Source: Spongiactinospora rosea
GTDB taxonomy: Bacteria > Actinomycetota > Actinomycetes > Streptosporangiales > Streptosporangiaceae
Assembly (NCBI RefSeq): GCF_003315795.1
Contig: NZ_QMEY01000002.1
Location: 496,001 to 560,000 of the forward strand
Reading direction: 5' to 3'
Length of the DNA stretch: 64,000 nucleotides
Position numbers and translations under genes: made by a program. How positions within the stretch are numbered: the stretch's first letter is position 1; each line of letters opens with the position of its first letter. Below are positions 52,737-62,100 of this stretch, piece by piece. The notes beneath the pieces are model-generated. The model was not told where the DNA came from. It saw only the letters and a program-made list of their open reading frames with translations, and made no database searches.

Positions 52737-55700
52737 GTGCATCGTGCGGGCTTGCCGTACGCAGAAGACCACCATAGGACCGCGCCCCGGGGCGGCGAAT
52801 GCCTCCCCGACCTGCTGTGGGAGCAGGTCTGGGCGCAGCCGGACACCGTCGCGGTCGTCTCCGGCGACCGGCGGCCGACCTTCCGCGAGCTGGCCCAGCG
52901 GGCCGCCGGCATGGCCGTCTACCTGCGCGGCCTCGGCGTCGCCACCGACGCCAGGGTGGGCCTGTTCGCCCATCCGTCGATCGACATGACGATCGCGGTG
53001 TGGGGGATCCTGCTGGCGGGCGGCGCGTACGTGCCATTGTCGCCGGACTATCCGGCCGAGCGGCTGCGGTACATGATCGACGACAGCGGCATCGAGCTGA
53101 TCGTGGCCCAGGACGCGCTCGCGCCGATGCTCGCCGAGCTGACCGACGTCCGCGCGGTCACCCCGGCGGACGCGGCCCGGTTCGCCGCCGGGCGCGAGCC
53201 CGTCGAGGAGTGGGAGCTGCGCGGCGCGGCCCGGCCCGGCGGCCTCGCGTACGTGATCTACACCTCCGGCAGCACCGGCAGGCCCAAGGGCGTGATGATC
53301 GAGCACCGCGCGATCGTCAACCAGATGCGCTGGCTGAACACCGTGCACCGGCTGGACCGCAGGCGGGTCGTGCTGCACAAGACGCCGATCAGCTTCGACG
53401 CCGCGCAGTGGGAGATCCTGGCCACCGGCTGCGGCAGCACGGTCGTGATGGGCGAGCCCGGCCTGTACCGGGACCCCGAGCGGCTGATCGACACGGTCAT
53501 CGAGCACGGCGTCACCACCCTGCAGTGCGTGCCCACCCTGCTCAAGGCGCTATTGGAGACCGGCAGGCTGGGCACGTGCACCTCGCTGCGGCAGGTGTTC
53601 AGCGGCGGCGAGGCGCTGTCCCGGCCGCTGGCCCGGCGCTGCCTGGGCGCGCTGCCCGGCGCGGGCCTGACCAACCTGTACGGCCCCACCGAGTGCGCCA
53701 TCAACGCCTCCGCGCACGTCGTCACCAGGCAGGACGTCGCCGACGGGCCGCAGACCGTGCCGATCGGCAAGCCCGTGCACAACACCCGCTTCTACATCCT
53801 GGACGAGACCCTGGCCCCGGTGTCCATCGACGAGGTCGGCGAGCTGTACATCGGAGGAGTCCAGCTCGCCCGCGGTTACCTGAACCGCCCCGACCTGACC
53901 GCCGAGCGGTTCATCGACAGCCCGTTCCCGCTGGACCACGGCTCCCCCAAGCTGTACCGGACCGGCGACCTCGCCACCTGGACCGCCGACGGCACCGCCG
54001 AGTTCGTCGGCCGGGTGGACAACCAGGTGAAGGTCCGCGGGTTCCGGGTGGAGCTGGACGAGGTCAGCCGCACGATCGAGGCGCACGACTGGGTGCGCAA
54101 CGCGGCGGTCATCGTCCGGCAGGACCCGCGCACCGCCGCCGACCAGCTCGTGGCGTTCGTCGAGCTGGACTCCCAGGAAGCGGCCCTGATGGACCAGGAC
54201 CGCCACTCGGCGCACCACCTGTCCAAGGCGAGCAGGCTGCAGGTCCGCGCCCAGCTCTCCAACGGCGGCTGCCGGGAGGACGCCGAGGTCGCCGGCCGCC
54301 CCGCGGTGGACCTGCCCGGCCGCGAGCCCACCGCCGAACAGTGGCGGCGGGTGTTCGCCCGCAAGACCTACCGCTTCTACGAGGGCGGCCGGGTCACCAG
54401 GGACGACCTGACGCGGCTGCTGGCCCGGCGTACGCCCGCCGCCCCGCCGCGCTCCCCCGAGGCGCTGGACCTGGCCGGACTCGGCGCGATCCTGCGGTAC
54501 TTCGGGCAGTTCCACAGCGGCGAGCGGCTGCTGCCGAAGTACGGGTACGCCTCGCCGGGCGCGCTGTACGCCACCCAGCTCTACCTGGAACTCGCCGGGA
54601 TCGCCGGACTCGACGCCGGTTTCTACTACTACCACCCGGTCCACCACCGGCTGGTGCGCGTCCAGCCCCGCCCCGACGCCGAGCGGCCCGTACTGCGCCT
54701 GCACTTCGCGGGCAAGCGGCCCGCCATCGAGCACGTCTACCACGACAACGTCGGCGAGGTCCTGGAGATCGAGACCGGCCACATGGTCGGCATGCTGGAG
54801 GAGATCCTGCCCGGCCACGGGCTGGACGTACGCCCGGCGGGCCACACGCCCGGCGTCATGGCCCACCTGGAGTGCGGGCCCGGCCACGACTACCTCGGCA
54901 CGTTCGAGGTGGTGCGGTACGAGCCGGACCGGCCCGGCGACGACGCCGTGGACTTCTACGTCCAGGCCCACCCGGGCGGCGTCGACGGGCTGCCGGCGGG
55001 CCTGTACCGATACGCCGGCGGCGCGTTCACGCCCGTGTCACAGGAGGTCGTGGAACGCAGGCACGTGATCGCGATCAACCAGCGGGTGTACCGGCTGGCG
55101 GGCTTCGGCATCTCCATGGTCGCCAGCCGCGGCCCCGGCTGGCTCCAGTACATCGACCTGGGCAGGGCGCTGCAACGGCTCCAGATGAACGACCTGAACC
55201 TCGGCTTCATGTCGTCGGGCTACAGCTCCAAGTCCGGCCACGACCTGCCGTCCGCGACCCGCCTTTCGGCCATCCTGCGCGGCGCGGGCCTGCGGACCGG
55301 CCCGTCGTACTTCTGCGTCGGCGGCCGGGTCAGCGACGAGCAGGTCCGTGACACGGGCATGCGCGAGGACAGCGTCCACATGAAGGGCCCCAGGGAGCTG
55401 ATCAGGGACGACCTGGTCGCGCTGCTGCCGGAGTACATGGTCCCCGGCCGGGTCGAGATCCTGGAACGGCTGCCGCTCACCCCCAGCGGCAAGATCGACA
55501 CCCGGGCGCTGGCCGCGATGGACCTCACCACCGCCGCCGACGCGGACCGGGAGGTCGTCCCGCCGCGCACCCACGCCGAACGGCGGGTCGCCGAGGTCTG
55601 GCGGCGGATCATGCGCGTGGAGGAGGTCTCCGTCCGCGACGACTTCTTCTACATCGGCGGGGACTCGATGGTCGCGATGGCCCTGGTCAACACCCTGAAC

Positions 55701-56582
55701 CGGGAGTTCGGCCGGGCGCTGCCGCTCCAGATCGTGTTCGAGGCCCCGACCGTCGAACAGCTCGCGCTGCGGATCGGCGCGGACCGGCGGACCGTGTCCC
55801 GGCTGATCCCGCTGCAGAGCGCGGGCGGCGGCCCGCCGGTGTACATGTGGCCGGGGCTGGGCGGCTACCCGATGAACCTGCGCGGCCTCGCCGGGCGGGC
55901 CGGGCTGGACCGGCCGGTGTACGGCGTGCAGGCGCACGGCATCAACGAGGGCGAGACGCCGTACGCGTCGATCGCCGAGATGGCGGCGGCCGACATCGAA
56001 CTGATCCGCGCGGTGCAGCCGGCCGGGCCGTACACGCTGGTCGGCTACTCGTTCGGCGCGCGGGTCGCGTACGAGGTGGCGCACCGGCTGGAACAGGCCG
56101 GGGAGCAGGTCGCGCACCTGCTGCTGGTCGCGCCGGGCAGCCCGCGCGTGACCGGCCGCCCGCCCGGCAGCCCCGGCTACCGCGACCCCGTGTTCGTGAC
56201 GATCCTGTGGTCGGTCTTCGCCGCCTCGGTCAGCGGCCCGCTGCTGGAGGAGTGCCTGGACACGGTCCACGACGAGGACGGCTTCGTGGAGTTCACCGCG
56301 CGGGCCTTCCCCACGCTGGGCACCGACCTCATCCGGCGGATCGTCCGGATCGTGCGCCTGACGTACAACCTCACGTACACCCCGGCGGACCTCGCCGCCC
56401 GGCCCGTCGCGGCCCCCGTGACCGTGCTGCGGGCGCGCGGCGACGAGCCGTCGTTCATCGAATGCCGCTCCCCCGTCCTGGTCGACCTGGCGGCCGACCA
56501 CTACGGCACCCTCACCGGCCCCGGCCTGGACGAACTCCTCCAGGCCGTCAGGGACCGGCTCATCCCTTCGAAGCAGTACTGA
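52737..56582 (+). CDS. indC: Indigoidine-synthetase-like single-module NRPS (A-Ox-A-T-TE)
   Basis: 1281 aa, the size of IndC/BpsA. The adenylation domain ([11 protein letters not shown] near residue 175, NQVKVRGFRVELDE near 440) is interrupted between core motifs A8 and A10 by an FMN-dependent nitroreductase-type oxidase at about 475-885 (ARKTYRFYEGG, YASPGALYATQLYLEL, GFYYYHPVHHRLV). It resumes with YMVPGRVEILERLPLTPSGKID. The carrier protein has IGGDSMVA near 975; the thioesterase has GYSFGARVAYEVA near 1102. The specificity code read by eye is DAWQFGLINK, consistent with glutamine. Known relatives cyclise and oxidise glutamine, giving blue indigoidine on dimerisation. Here it sits with a PKS and ATP-grasp ligase and lacks indA/indB neighbours, so the product may be modified. 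Confidence 0.92.
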   Translation: MHRAGLPYAEDHHRTAPRGGECLPDLLWEQVWAQPDTVAVVSGDRRPTFRELAQRAAGMAVYLRGLGVATDARVGLFAHPSIDMTIAVWGILLAGGAYVPLSPDYPAERLRYMIDDSGIELIVAQDALAPMLAELTDVRAVTPADAARFAAGREPVEEWELRGAARPGGLAYVIYTSGSTGRPKGVMIEHRAIVNQMRWLNTVHRLDRRRVVLHKTPISFDAAQWEILATGCGSTVVMGEPGLYRDPERLIDTVIEHGVTTLQCVPTLLKALLETGRLGTCTSLRQVFSGGEALSRPLARRCLGALPGAGLTNLYGPTECAINASAHVVTRQDVADGPQTVPIGKPVHNTRFYILDETLAPVSIDEVGELYIGGVQLARGYLNRPDLTAERFIDSPFPLDHGSPKLYRTGDLATWTADGTAEFVGRVDNQVKVRGFRVELDEVSRTIEAHDWVRNAAVIVRQDPRTAADQLVAFVELDSQEAALMDQDRHSAHHLSKASRLQVRAQLSNGGCREDAEVAGRPAVDLPGREPTAEQWRRVFARKTYRFYEGGRVTRDDLTRLLARRTPAAPPRSPEALDLAGLGAILRYFGQFHSGERLLPKYGYASPGALYATQLYLELAGIAGLDAGFYYYHPVHHRLVRVQPRPDAERPVLRLHFAGKRPAIEHVYHDNVGEVLEIETGHMVGMLEEILPGHGLDVRPAGHTPGVMAHLECGPGHDYLGTFEVVRYEPDRPGDDAVDFYVQAHPGGVDGLPAGLYRYAGGAFTPVSQEVVERRHVIAINQRVYRLAGFGISMVASRGPGWLQYIDLGRALQRLQMNDLNLGFMSSGYSSKSGHDLPSATRLSAILRGAGLRTGPSYFCVGGRVSDEQVRDTGMREDSVHMKGPRELIRDDLVALLPEYMVPGRVEILERLPLTPSGKIDTRALAAMDLTTAADADREVVPPRTHAERRVAEVWRRIMRVEEVSVRDDFFYIGGDSMVAMALVNTLNREFGRALPLQIVFEAPTVEQLALRIGADRRTVSRLIPLQSAGGGPPVYMWPGLGGYPMNLRGLAGRAGLDRPVYGVQAHGINEGETPYASIAEMAAADIELIRAVQPAGPYTLVGYSFGARVAYEVAHRLEQAGEQVAHLLLVAPGSPRVTGRPPGSPGYRDPVFVTILWSVFAASVSGPLLEECLDTVHDEDGFVEFTARAFPTLGTDLIRRIVRIVRLTYNLTYTPADLAARPVAAPVTVLRARGDEPSFIECRSPVLVDLAADHYGTLTGPGLDELLQAVRDRLIPSKQY

Positions 56583-56605
56583 CTCACCCACGAGAGGAGG
56601 CCACA

Positions 56606-57922
56606 GTGCCACTCCAGAAAGCCGAGGCGTTCGTCCTCACCGGGTCGTACCACGTCATCAGCCGCAACCCGCGGTACCTTTCGGAGCTGCGCGCCCGGGG
56701 CCTGAAGATCCTGGTCATGACGCCCGCGAGCGGGCGGGCGGCGGCGCTGGCCGCGGCGGAGGAACCGGGCAACCCGGCCACGGCCATCGCCGACTTCGCC
56801 TTCGTCGAGGGTGACGTCAAGAAGGACGGTTCCTTCCTGCCCGGTTCGATCGCGGCCGTACGGCGCTGGCTCGCCGAGCACACCATCGTCGGCATCTGCG
56901 CGGTGGGCGAGACCATGGTCGAGCCGACCGGCGTGGTGGCCGACGCTCTCGGGCTGCGCTCGCCCGGCCTGCGCGCCACCCGCGCCTGCCGCAGCAAGTA
57001 CCTCCAGCGGCTCTACCTGCCCGAGTTCAGCCCGGCCTCGCAGGTGCTCCCGCCGGGCGCGCGGGAGCCCGTGGCCGCCCGCTACCCGGTCGTGGTCAAG
57101 CCCGCCTCGCGGCACTCCAGCTCGGGCGTGTGGACCGCGCACGACGAGGCCGAGTTGCGCGAGCGGCTGGCCGAGTATCCCGATTATGAGACCCTGCTGG
57201 TCGAGGAGAAGGTGATCGGGCCGGAGTACTCGGTGGAGACCCTGGTACAGGACGGCAAGGTGATCTTCGCGTCGGTCACCTTCAAGCGCACCACCGACCA
57301 GGACTCCGACACCTTCGTCGAACTGGCCCACACCGTCACCGCCCGGCCGGGCCGGGAGCGGGACGTCCTGCTGGAGGCCAACCGGCGGATGCTGGAGAAA
57401 CTGGACTTCCAGGACGGCATCGCGCACTCCGAGTGGCGCCTGACCGAGGACGGCACGCCGTACCTGATGGAGGTGGCCGCCCGCACCCCGGGCGACGGCA
57501 TCACCGTGCTGTACCACCTGGCCACCGGCCGGCCGATCGAACCCGAGGTCGTCCGGATCGCGCTGGGCGAGACCGCGATCTACCCGCCGCTCGCCCGGCA
57601 CGCCCGCGAGGTCTACCCCGAGCACACCCCCGGCGAGCTGCTGGACGTACGGCTGGACTGGCCCGGCGTCGGCCCCGAGTGGGTCGGCGACACCGCGCCC
57701 TGGCCGGAGCTGCGGCCGGGCGAGCCCGGCGACCCGCCCGCGCTGCGCGCGGTGTTCGTGCAGCAGGACCGCGGCGCGGCGCTGGGCCCGCTGCTGAGTT
57801 CGGCGGACCGGGTGGCGAGCTTCCTCATCGACGCGCCCACCCTGGACGAGCTGGACGAACTCGAACGACAGGTACGCGCCGCGCTCACCGTCGAGACCCG
57901 CCCGTTAGCAGGCCCGAAATGA
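56606..57922 (+). CDS. ATP-grasp ligase (carboxylate-amine ligase)
   Basis: 438 aa. The ATP-grasp core is visible: YPVVVKPASRHSSSGVW (ATP-binding lysine and loop), TLLVEEKVIGPEYSVETLVQDGKVIFASVTFK, and AHSEWRLTEDGTPYLMEVAARTPGDGI (metal-binding Glu and Asn/Arg region). N-terminal and C-terminal domains fit the family of dipeptide and carboxylate-amine ligases. It could join an amino group, such as that of an aminoglutarimide or amino acid, to a carboxylic acid. GTG 56606 follows GAGAGGAGG by 5 nt. An in-frame TTA lies at 57905-57907, six codons before the end. Overlaps the MFS gene by ATGA. Confidence 0.85.
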   Translation: MPLQKAEAFVLTGSYHVISRNPRYLSELRARGLKILVMTPASGRAAALAAAEEPGNPATAIADFAFVEGDVKKDGSFLPGSIAAVRRWLAEHTIVGICAVGETMVEPTGVVADALGLRSPGLRATRACRSKYLQRLYLPEFSPASQVLPPGAREPVAARYPVVVKPASRHSSSGVWTAHDEAELRERLAEYPDYETLLVEEKVIGPEYSVETLVQDGKVIFASVTFKRTTDQDSDTFVELAHTVTARPGRERDVLLEANRRMLEKLDFQDGIAHSEWRLTEDGTPYLMEVAARTPGDGITVLYHLATGRPIEPEVVRIALGETAIYPPLARHAREVYPEHTPGELLDVRLDWPGVGPEWVGDTAPWPELRPGEPGDPPALRAVFVQQDRGAALGPLLSSADRVASFLIDAPTLDELDELERQVRAALTVETRPLAGPK

Positions 57923-59151
57923 GCGCGGGCACCGGCTCGGTCCTGCTGACCTGGCGGGAGTCGCCGATCGCGGTCAAGACGCTGCTGGCCGGGATCTTCG
58001 TCAACCGGCTCAGCGGCTTCCTGAACATCTTCCTGGTGCTGTACCTGACCGCCCAGGGGTACTCCCCGGACGCCGCCGCCTTCGCGCTCGGCGCGTACGG
58101 CGCGGGCGCGATGGTCGGCACCCTGCTCGGCGGCTCGCTGGCCGCCCGCCTCGGCACCAGGAACACCGTGGTCATCGGCATGGCCGGGTCCAGCGTGATG
58201 ATCGCCTCACTGCTGTACCTGAACAGCTACGGCGTCCTGCTGGCCGCCGTCGCGCTGGCCGGGCTGACCGCGCAGATGTTCCGCCCGGCCTCGGCCACCC
58301 TGCTGTCCCAGCTCACCCCGGACGACCGGCAGGTCATGGTGTTCGCCATGTCCCGCTTCGGGATCAATTTGGGCGCCACGGCCGCGCCGCTGATCGGCTT
58401 CGGCCTGTACAACCTCCAGCGCCAGCAGTACGACCTGCTGTTCTGGGGGGAGGCGCTGATCGCGCTGGCGTTCGCCGTGGTGGCCCTGCTCACGCTGCCC
58501 GGCCGGGCGGACGAACGGCCGGTGACCGACGCGGGCGGGGAGGCGTCCGGGAGCTACCTGGACGTGCTCCGCGACCGCAGGTACCTCGTCTACCTGATCT
58601 CCACGCTGGTCCACACGGTCGTCTACGGCCAGTACCTGTCGACTCTGCCGCTGGACGTTGCGGCGTCGGGCGTGGACATCGTCTGGTACACGGTGGCCGT
58701 CTCGCTCAACGGATTCATCGTCATCGCTTTTGAACTGCTCACCACCAGGGTCACCCAGAGCTGGCCGATGCGGGTGACGATCGGGATCAGCTTCGCGCTG
58801 ATGGGCGCGGGCATCGCGGTGTACGCGCTGCCGATGGGCCCCGCGGTGATCGTCATCGGCACCCTGGTGTGGTCGATCGGCGAGATCATCGGCGGCCCCG
58901 CCATCTTCGCCTACCCCGCCCTGATCGCCCCCGCGCGGGCCAAGAGCCACTACCTGGGCGGCTTCCACTTCGTCTTCGGCCTGGGCTCGGCCATCGGCCC
59001 GGTCGTCGGCGGCTGGCTGCTCGTGAAGCTGGGCCACGGCGTGTGGATCCCGCTGGCGATCGTGTCGCTGGCGGCCAGCCTCGTCGTCGTCACGGCCATC
59101 CGCAGGCCACAGCCTGCGCCCGAGAACACCCTGACAGGCCAGACCACCTAG
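57919..59151 (+). CDS. Major facilitator superfamily exporter
   Basis: 410 aa, about 12 membrane helices. The motif A-like loop GGSLAARLGTRNTVV follows helix 2, and FVFGLGSAIGPVVGGWLL is near the end. It resembles drug/metabolite exporters of the DHA1 type. ATG 57919 overlaps the ATP-grasp stop; a much longer open frame upstream is antisense-like background. By position it should export the product of the right-hand locus or give self-resistance. It is followed after 38 bp by the PKS. Confidence 0.88.
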   Translation: MSAGTGSVLLTWRESPIAVKTLLAGIFVNRLSGFLNIFLVLYLTAQGYSPDAAAFALGAYGAGAMVGTLLGGSLAARLGTRNTVVIGMAGSSVMIASLLYLNSYGVLLAAVALAGLTAQMFRPASATLLSQLTPDDRQVMVFAMSRFGINLGATAAPLIGFGLYNLQRQQYDLLFWGEALIALAFAVVALLTLPGRADERPVTDAGGEASGSYLDVLRDRRYLVYLISTLVHTVVYGQYLSTLPLDVAASGVDIVWYTVAVSLNGFIVIAFELLTTRVTQSWPMRVTIGISFALMGAGIAVYALPMGPAVIVIGTLVWSIGEIIGGPAIFAYPALIAPARAKSHYLGGFHFVFGLGSAIGPVVGGWLLVKLGHGVWIPLAIVSLAASLVVVTAIRRPQPAPENTLTGQTT

Positions 59152-59189
59152 CCGAAAACCCCGCAAAAGGCCGGAGGGACGCCTTCGTC

Positions 59190-62100
59190 ATGCCCGAAAA
59201 CGTTGACGCACACGACATCGCGGTGATCGGTACCGCCTGCCGCTTCCCCGGAGCCACCGGCACGGCCGAGTTTTGGCGGATGCTGCGGTCCGGCACCGAG
59301 CCGGTCACGGTCTTCACCGACGCGGAACTCGCCGCCGCAGGCGCGCCGCCGCACCTGATCGAAAGCCCCGACTACGTGCCGGCCGCGGGCGTCGTGGCCG
59401 ACTCCGACGCCTTCGACGCCGGGCTGTTCGCGCTGAACCCCAAGGAAGCCACGCTGATGGACCCGCAGCACCGGGTCATGCTGGAGTGCGCGTGGGAGGC
59501 CCTTGAGGACAGCGGGCACGACCCCAAGAGCCCGCCCGGCCGGGTCGGCGTCTTCGCCGGCGCCTACAAGAACGCCTACCGCGGCCTGCTCGGCACGTTC
59601 ACCGAACCGGCCGAGGCGTTCCTGGCCGGGGTGTCCACCGACGACGACTACCTGGCCACCAGGATCTCCTTCAAGCTCAACCTGAACGGCCCCTCGGTGA
59701 CCGTGCAGACCGCCTGCTCCACCGCCCTGGTCGCGGTGCACATGGCCTGCGAGTCACTGCAGAACGGCTCCAGCGACCTCGCCCTCGCAGGCGGGGTGAC
59801 CATCCGTTCCGGCGAGGTGCCCGGCTACCGGTACCACAAGGGCGGCATCTACTCCCCCGACGGCCACTGCCGGGCGTTCGACGCGGACGCCGAGGGCACG
59901 GTCATCGGCGAGGGCGCGGGCGTCGTCGTGCTGAAGCGGCTGTCCGACGCGCTGGCCGACGGCGACCGCATCCGCGCGGTGATCAAGGGTTCGGCGATGG
60001 GCAACGACGGGGCCGAGCGGGTCGGGTTCTCCGCGCCCGGCGTGGCGGGCCAGTCCCGGATCGTCGAAGCCGCGCTGCGCCGCGCCGCCGTCCACCCCGA
60101 CACCATCGGGTACGTCGAGACGCACGGCAGCGGCACCCCGCTGGGCGACCGCATCGAGATCGACGCCCTGACCCGCGCCTACCGCGCGGCGGGCTGGACG
60201 GCGGGCTCCCGCCTGATCGGCTCGGTCAAGACCAACATCGGGCACACGCACGCGGCGGCGGGCATCGCCGGGCTGATCAAGGCCATTCTGACCCTGGAGA
60301 ACCGGGAGGTCCCGCCCAGCCTGCACTTCGACCGGCCGAACCCGCGCATCCGGTTCGCCGAGTCGCCCTTCCGGGTGGCCGCGGCGCTCACCGAGTGGCG
60401 TTCCGAAGGGCCGCGCCGGGCCGGGGTCAGCTCCTTCGGCATGGGCGGCACCGGGGTGCACGTCATCCTGGAGGAGGCCCCGGAACCGCCCGCGGCTGCC
60501 GAGACGGACGGCGGGTGGCAGGTGCTGCCGCTGTCGGCGGCCGGTCCCGAGGCGCTGGAGTCGGCGACCGACCGGCTGGCCGACCACCTGGAGTCCCACC
60601 CCGAGGTCCCGCTGGACCAGGTGGCCCGCACCCTCCAGGCCGGGCGGCACGCCTTCCCGCACCGGCGCGCGCTCGCCGTACGCGACCGCGACGACGCCGT
60701 GGCCGCGCTGCGCGACCGCACGCCGCAGCGGGTGCTCACCTTCGCCGTGCCCGCCACCGAGCGCAAGGTCGCGTTCCTGCTGCCGGGGCTCGGCGAGCAG
60801 TACGAGCACATGGGCGCGGAGCTGTACGAACGCGACCCGGTGTTCCGCGAGCAGCTCGACCGGTGCTTCGACGTCCTGCTCGAACGCGCCGGGCTCGACC
60901 TGCGCCCGGTGCTGTTCCCGCCGCACCGGCGGCGGGCCGGCGGCGACGGCTCAGGCAAGGTGGACCTGCGCGCCATGCTCGGCCGGGCCGACGCCGCGTC
61001 CGCGCTGGACCAGACCCGCTACGCGCAGCCCGCGATGTTCGTCCTGGAGTACGCGCTGGCCCAGACCTGGGCGGCGCGCGGCATCACGCCGGACGGGCTG
61101 CTCGGCTACAGCCTCGGCGAGTTCGTCGCCGCCACGCTGGCCGGGGTCTTCACCCTGGAAGACGCGCTGTGGCTGGTCGCCGAGCGGGCCAAGCTGATCG
61201 ACGAGCTGCCCGGCGGGGCGATGCTGGCCGTGCAGCTCCCCGAACCTGAAGTGACGGCCCTGCTCGGGCCGGAGGTGTCGCTCGCCGCGGTCAACGGCCG
61301 CGACCTGTGCGTTCTCGCCGGGCCGCCCGCGGCGATCGGCGAGGTCCAGGAACGGCTGAAGGCCGGCGGCGTCGCCGCCCGGCGGCTGCGCACCACGCAC
61401 GCCTTCCACTCCAGCATGATGGACCCGATCATCGACCGGTTCACCGAGCTGGTCGCCACCGTGCCGCGCAGCCGCCCGGCCCGGCGCTATCTGTCCAACG
61501 TCACCGGCGACTGGATCACCGACGCCGAGGCCCAGGACCCCGCCTACTACGCCCGCCACCTGCGGCACACCGTGCGCTTCTGGGACGGCGTGCGCCGCCT
61601 GTGGGAGGAGCCGGGGCGGATGCTGCTGGAGGTCGGCGTCGGCCAGTCGCTCGGCTCGCTGGCCCTGCAGTCCAGGCCGCGCACCGCCGACGCGGGTTCG
61701 CTGGTGCTCGGTTCGCTGCCCGGTTCGGGCGACACCGCGTCGGACGCGCAGTCCATCGCGGCGACCACGGCCAAGCTGTGGGTCTGCGGCGTGGACACCG
61801 ACTGGGACGGCGTGCAGCCGCAGCGGCGCAAGGCCGTACTGCCCGCCTACCCGTTCCAGCGCCGCAGGTACTGGCCCTCGGGCGGCCCCGCCGTACGGCA
61901 GGCCCAGCCCACCGAACCGGACGGCGCGCGGCGCAACCCCGCCGATTGGTTCTACACCCCGCACTGGGAGTCGCTGCCGCCCGCGCCGCCCCTCGCGGCG
62001 GACGGGCAGCGCTGGCTGTTGTTCGCCGACGCCGCAGGGGTCGCCGACAGGCTGGCCGGGCTGCTGGCCGGACGCGGCGCGACCCCGATACTGGTCCGGC

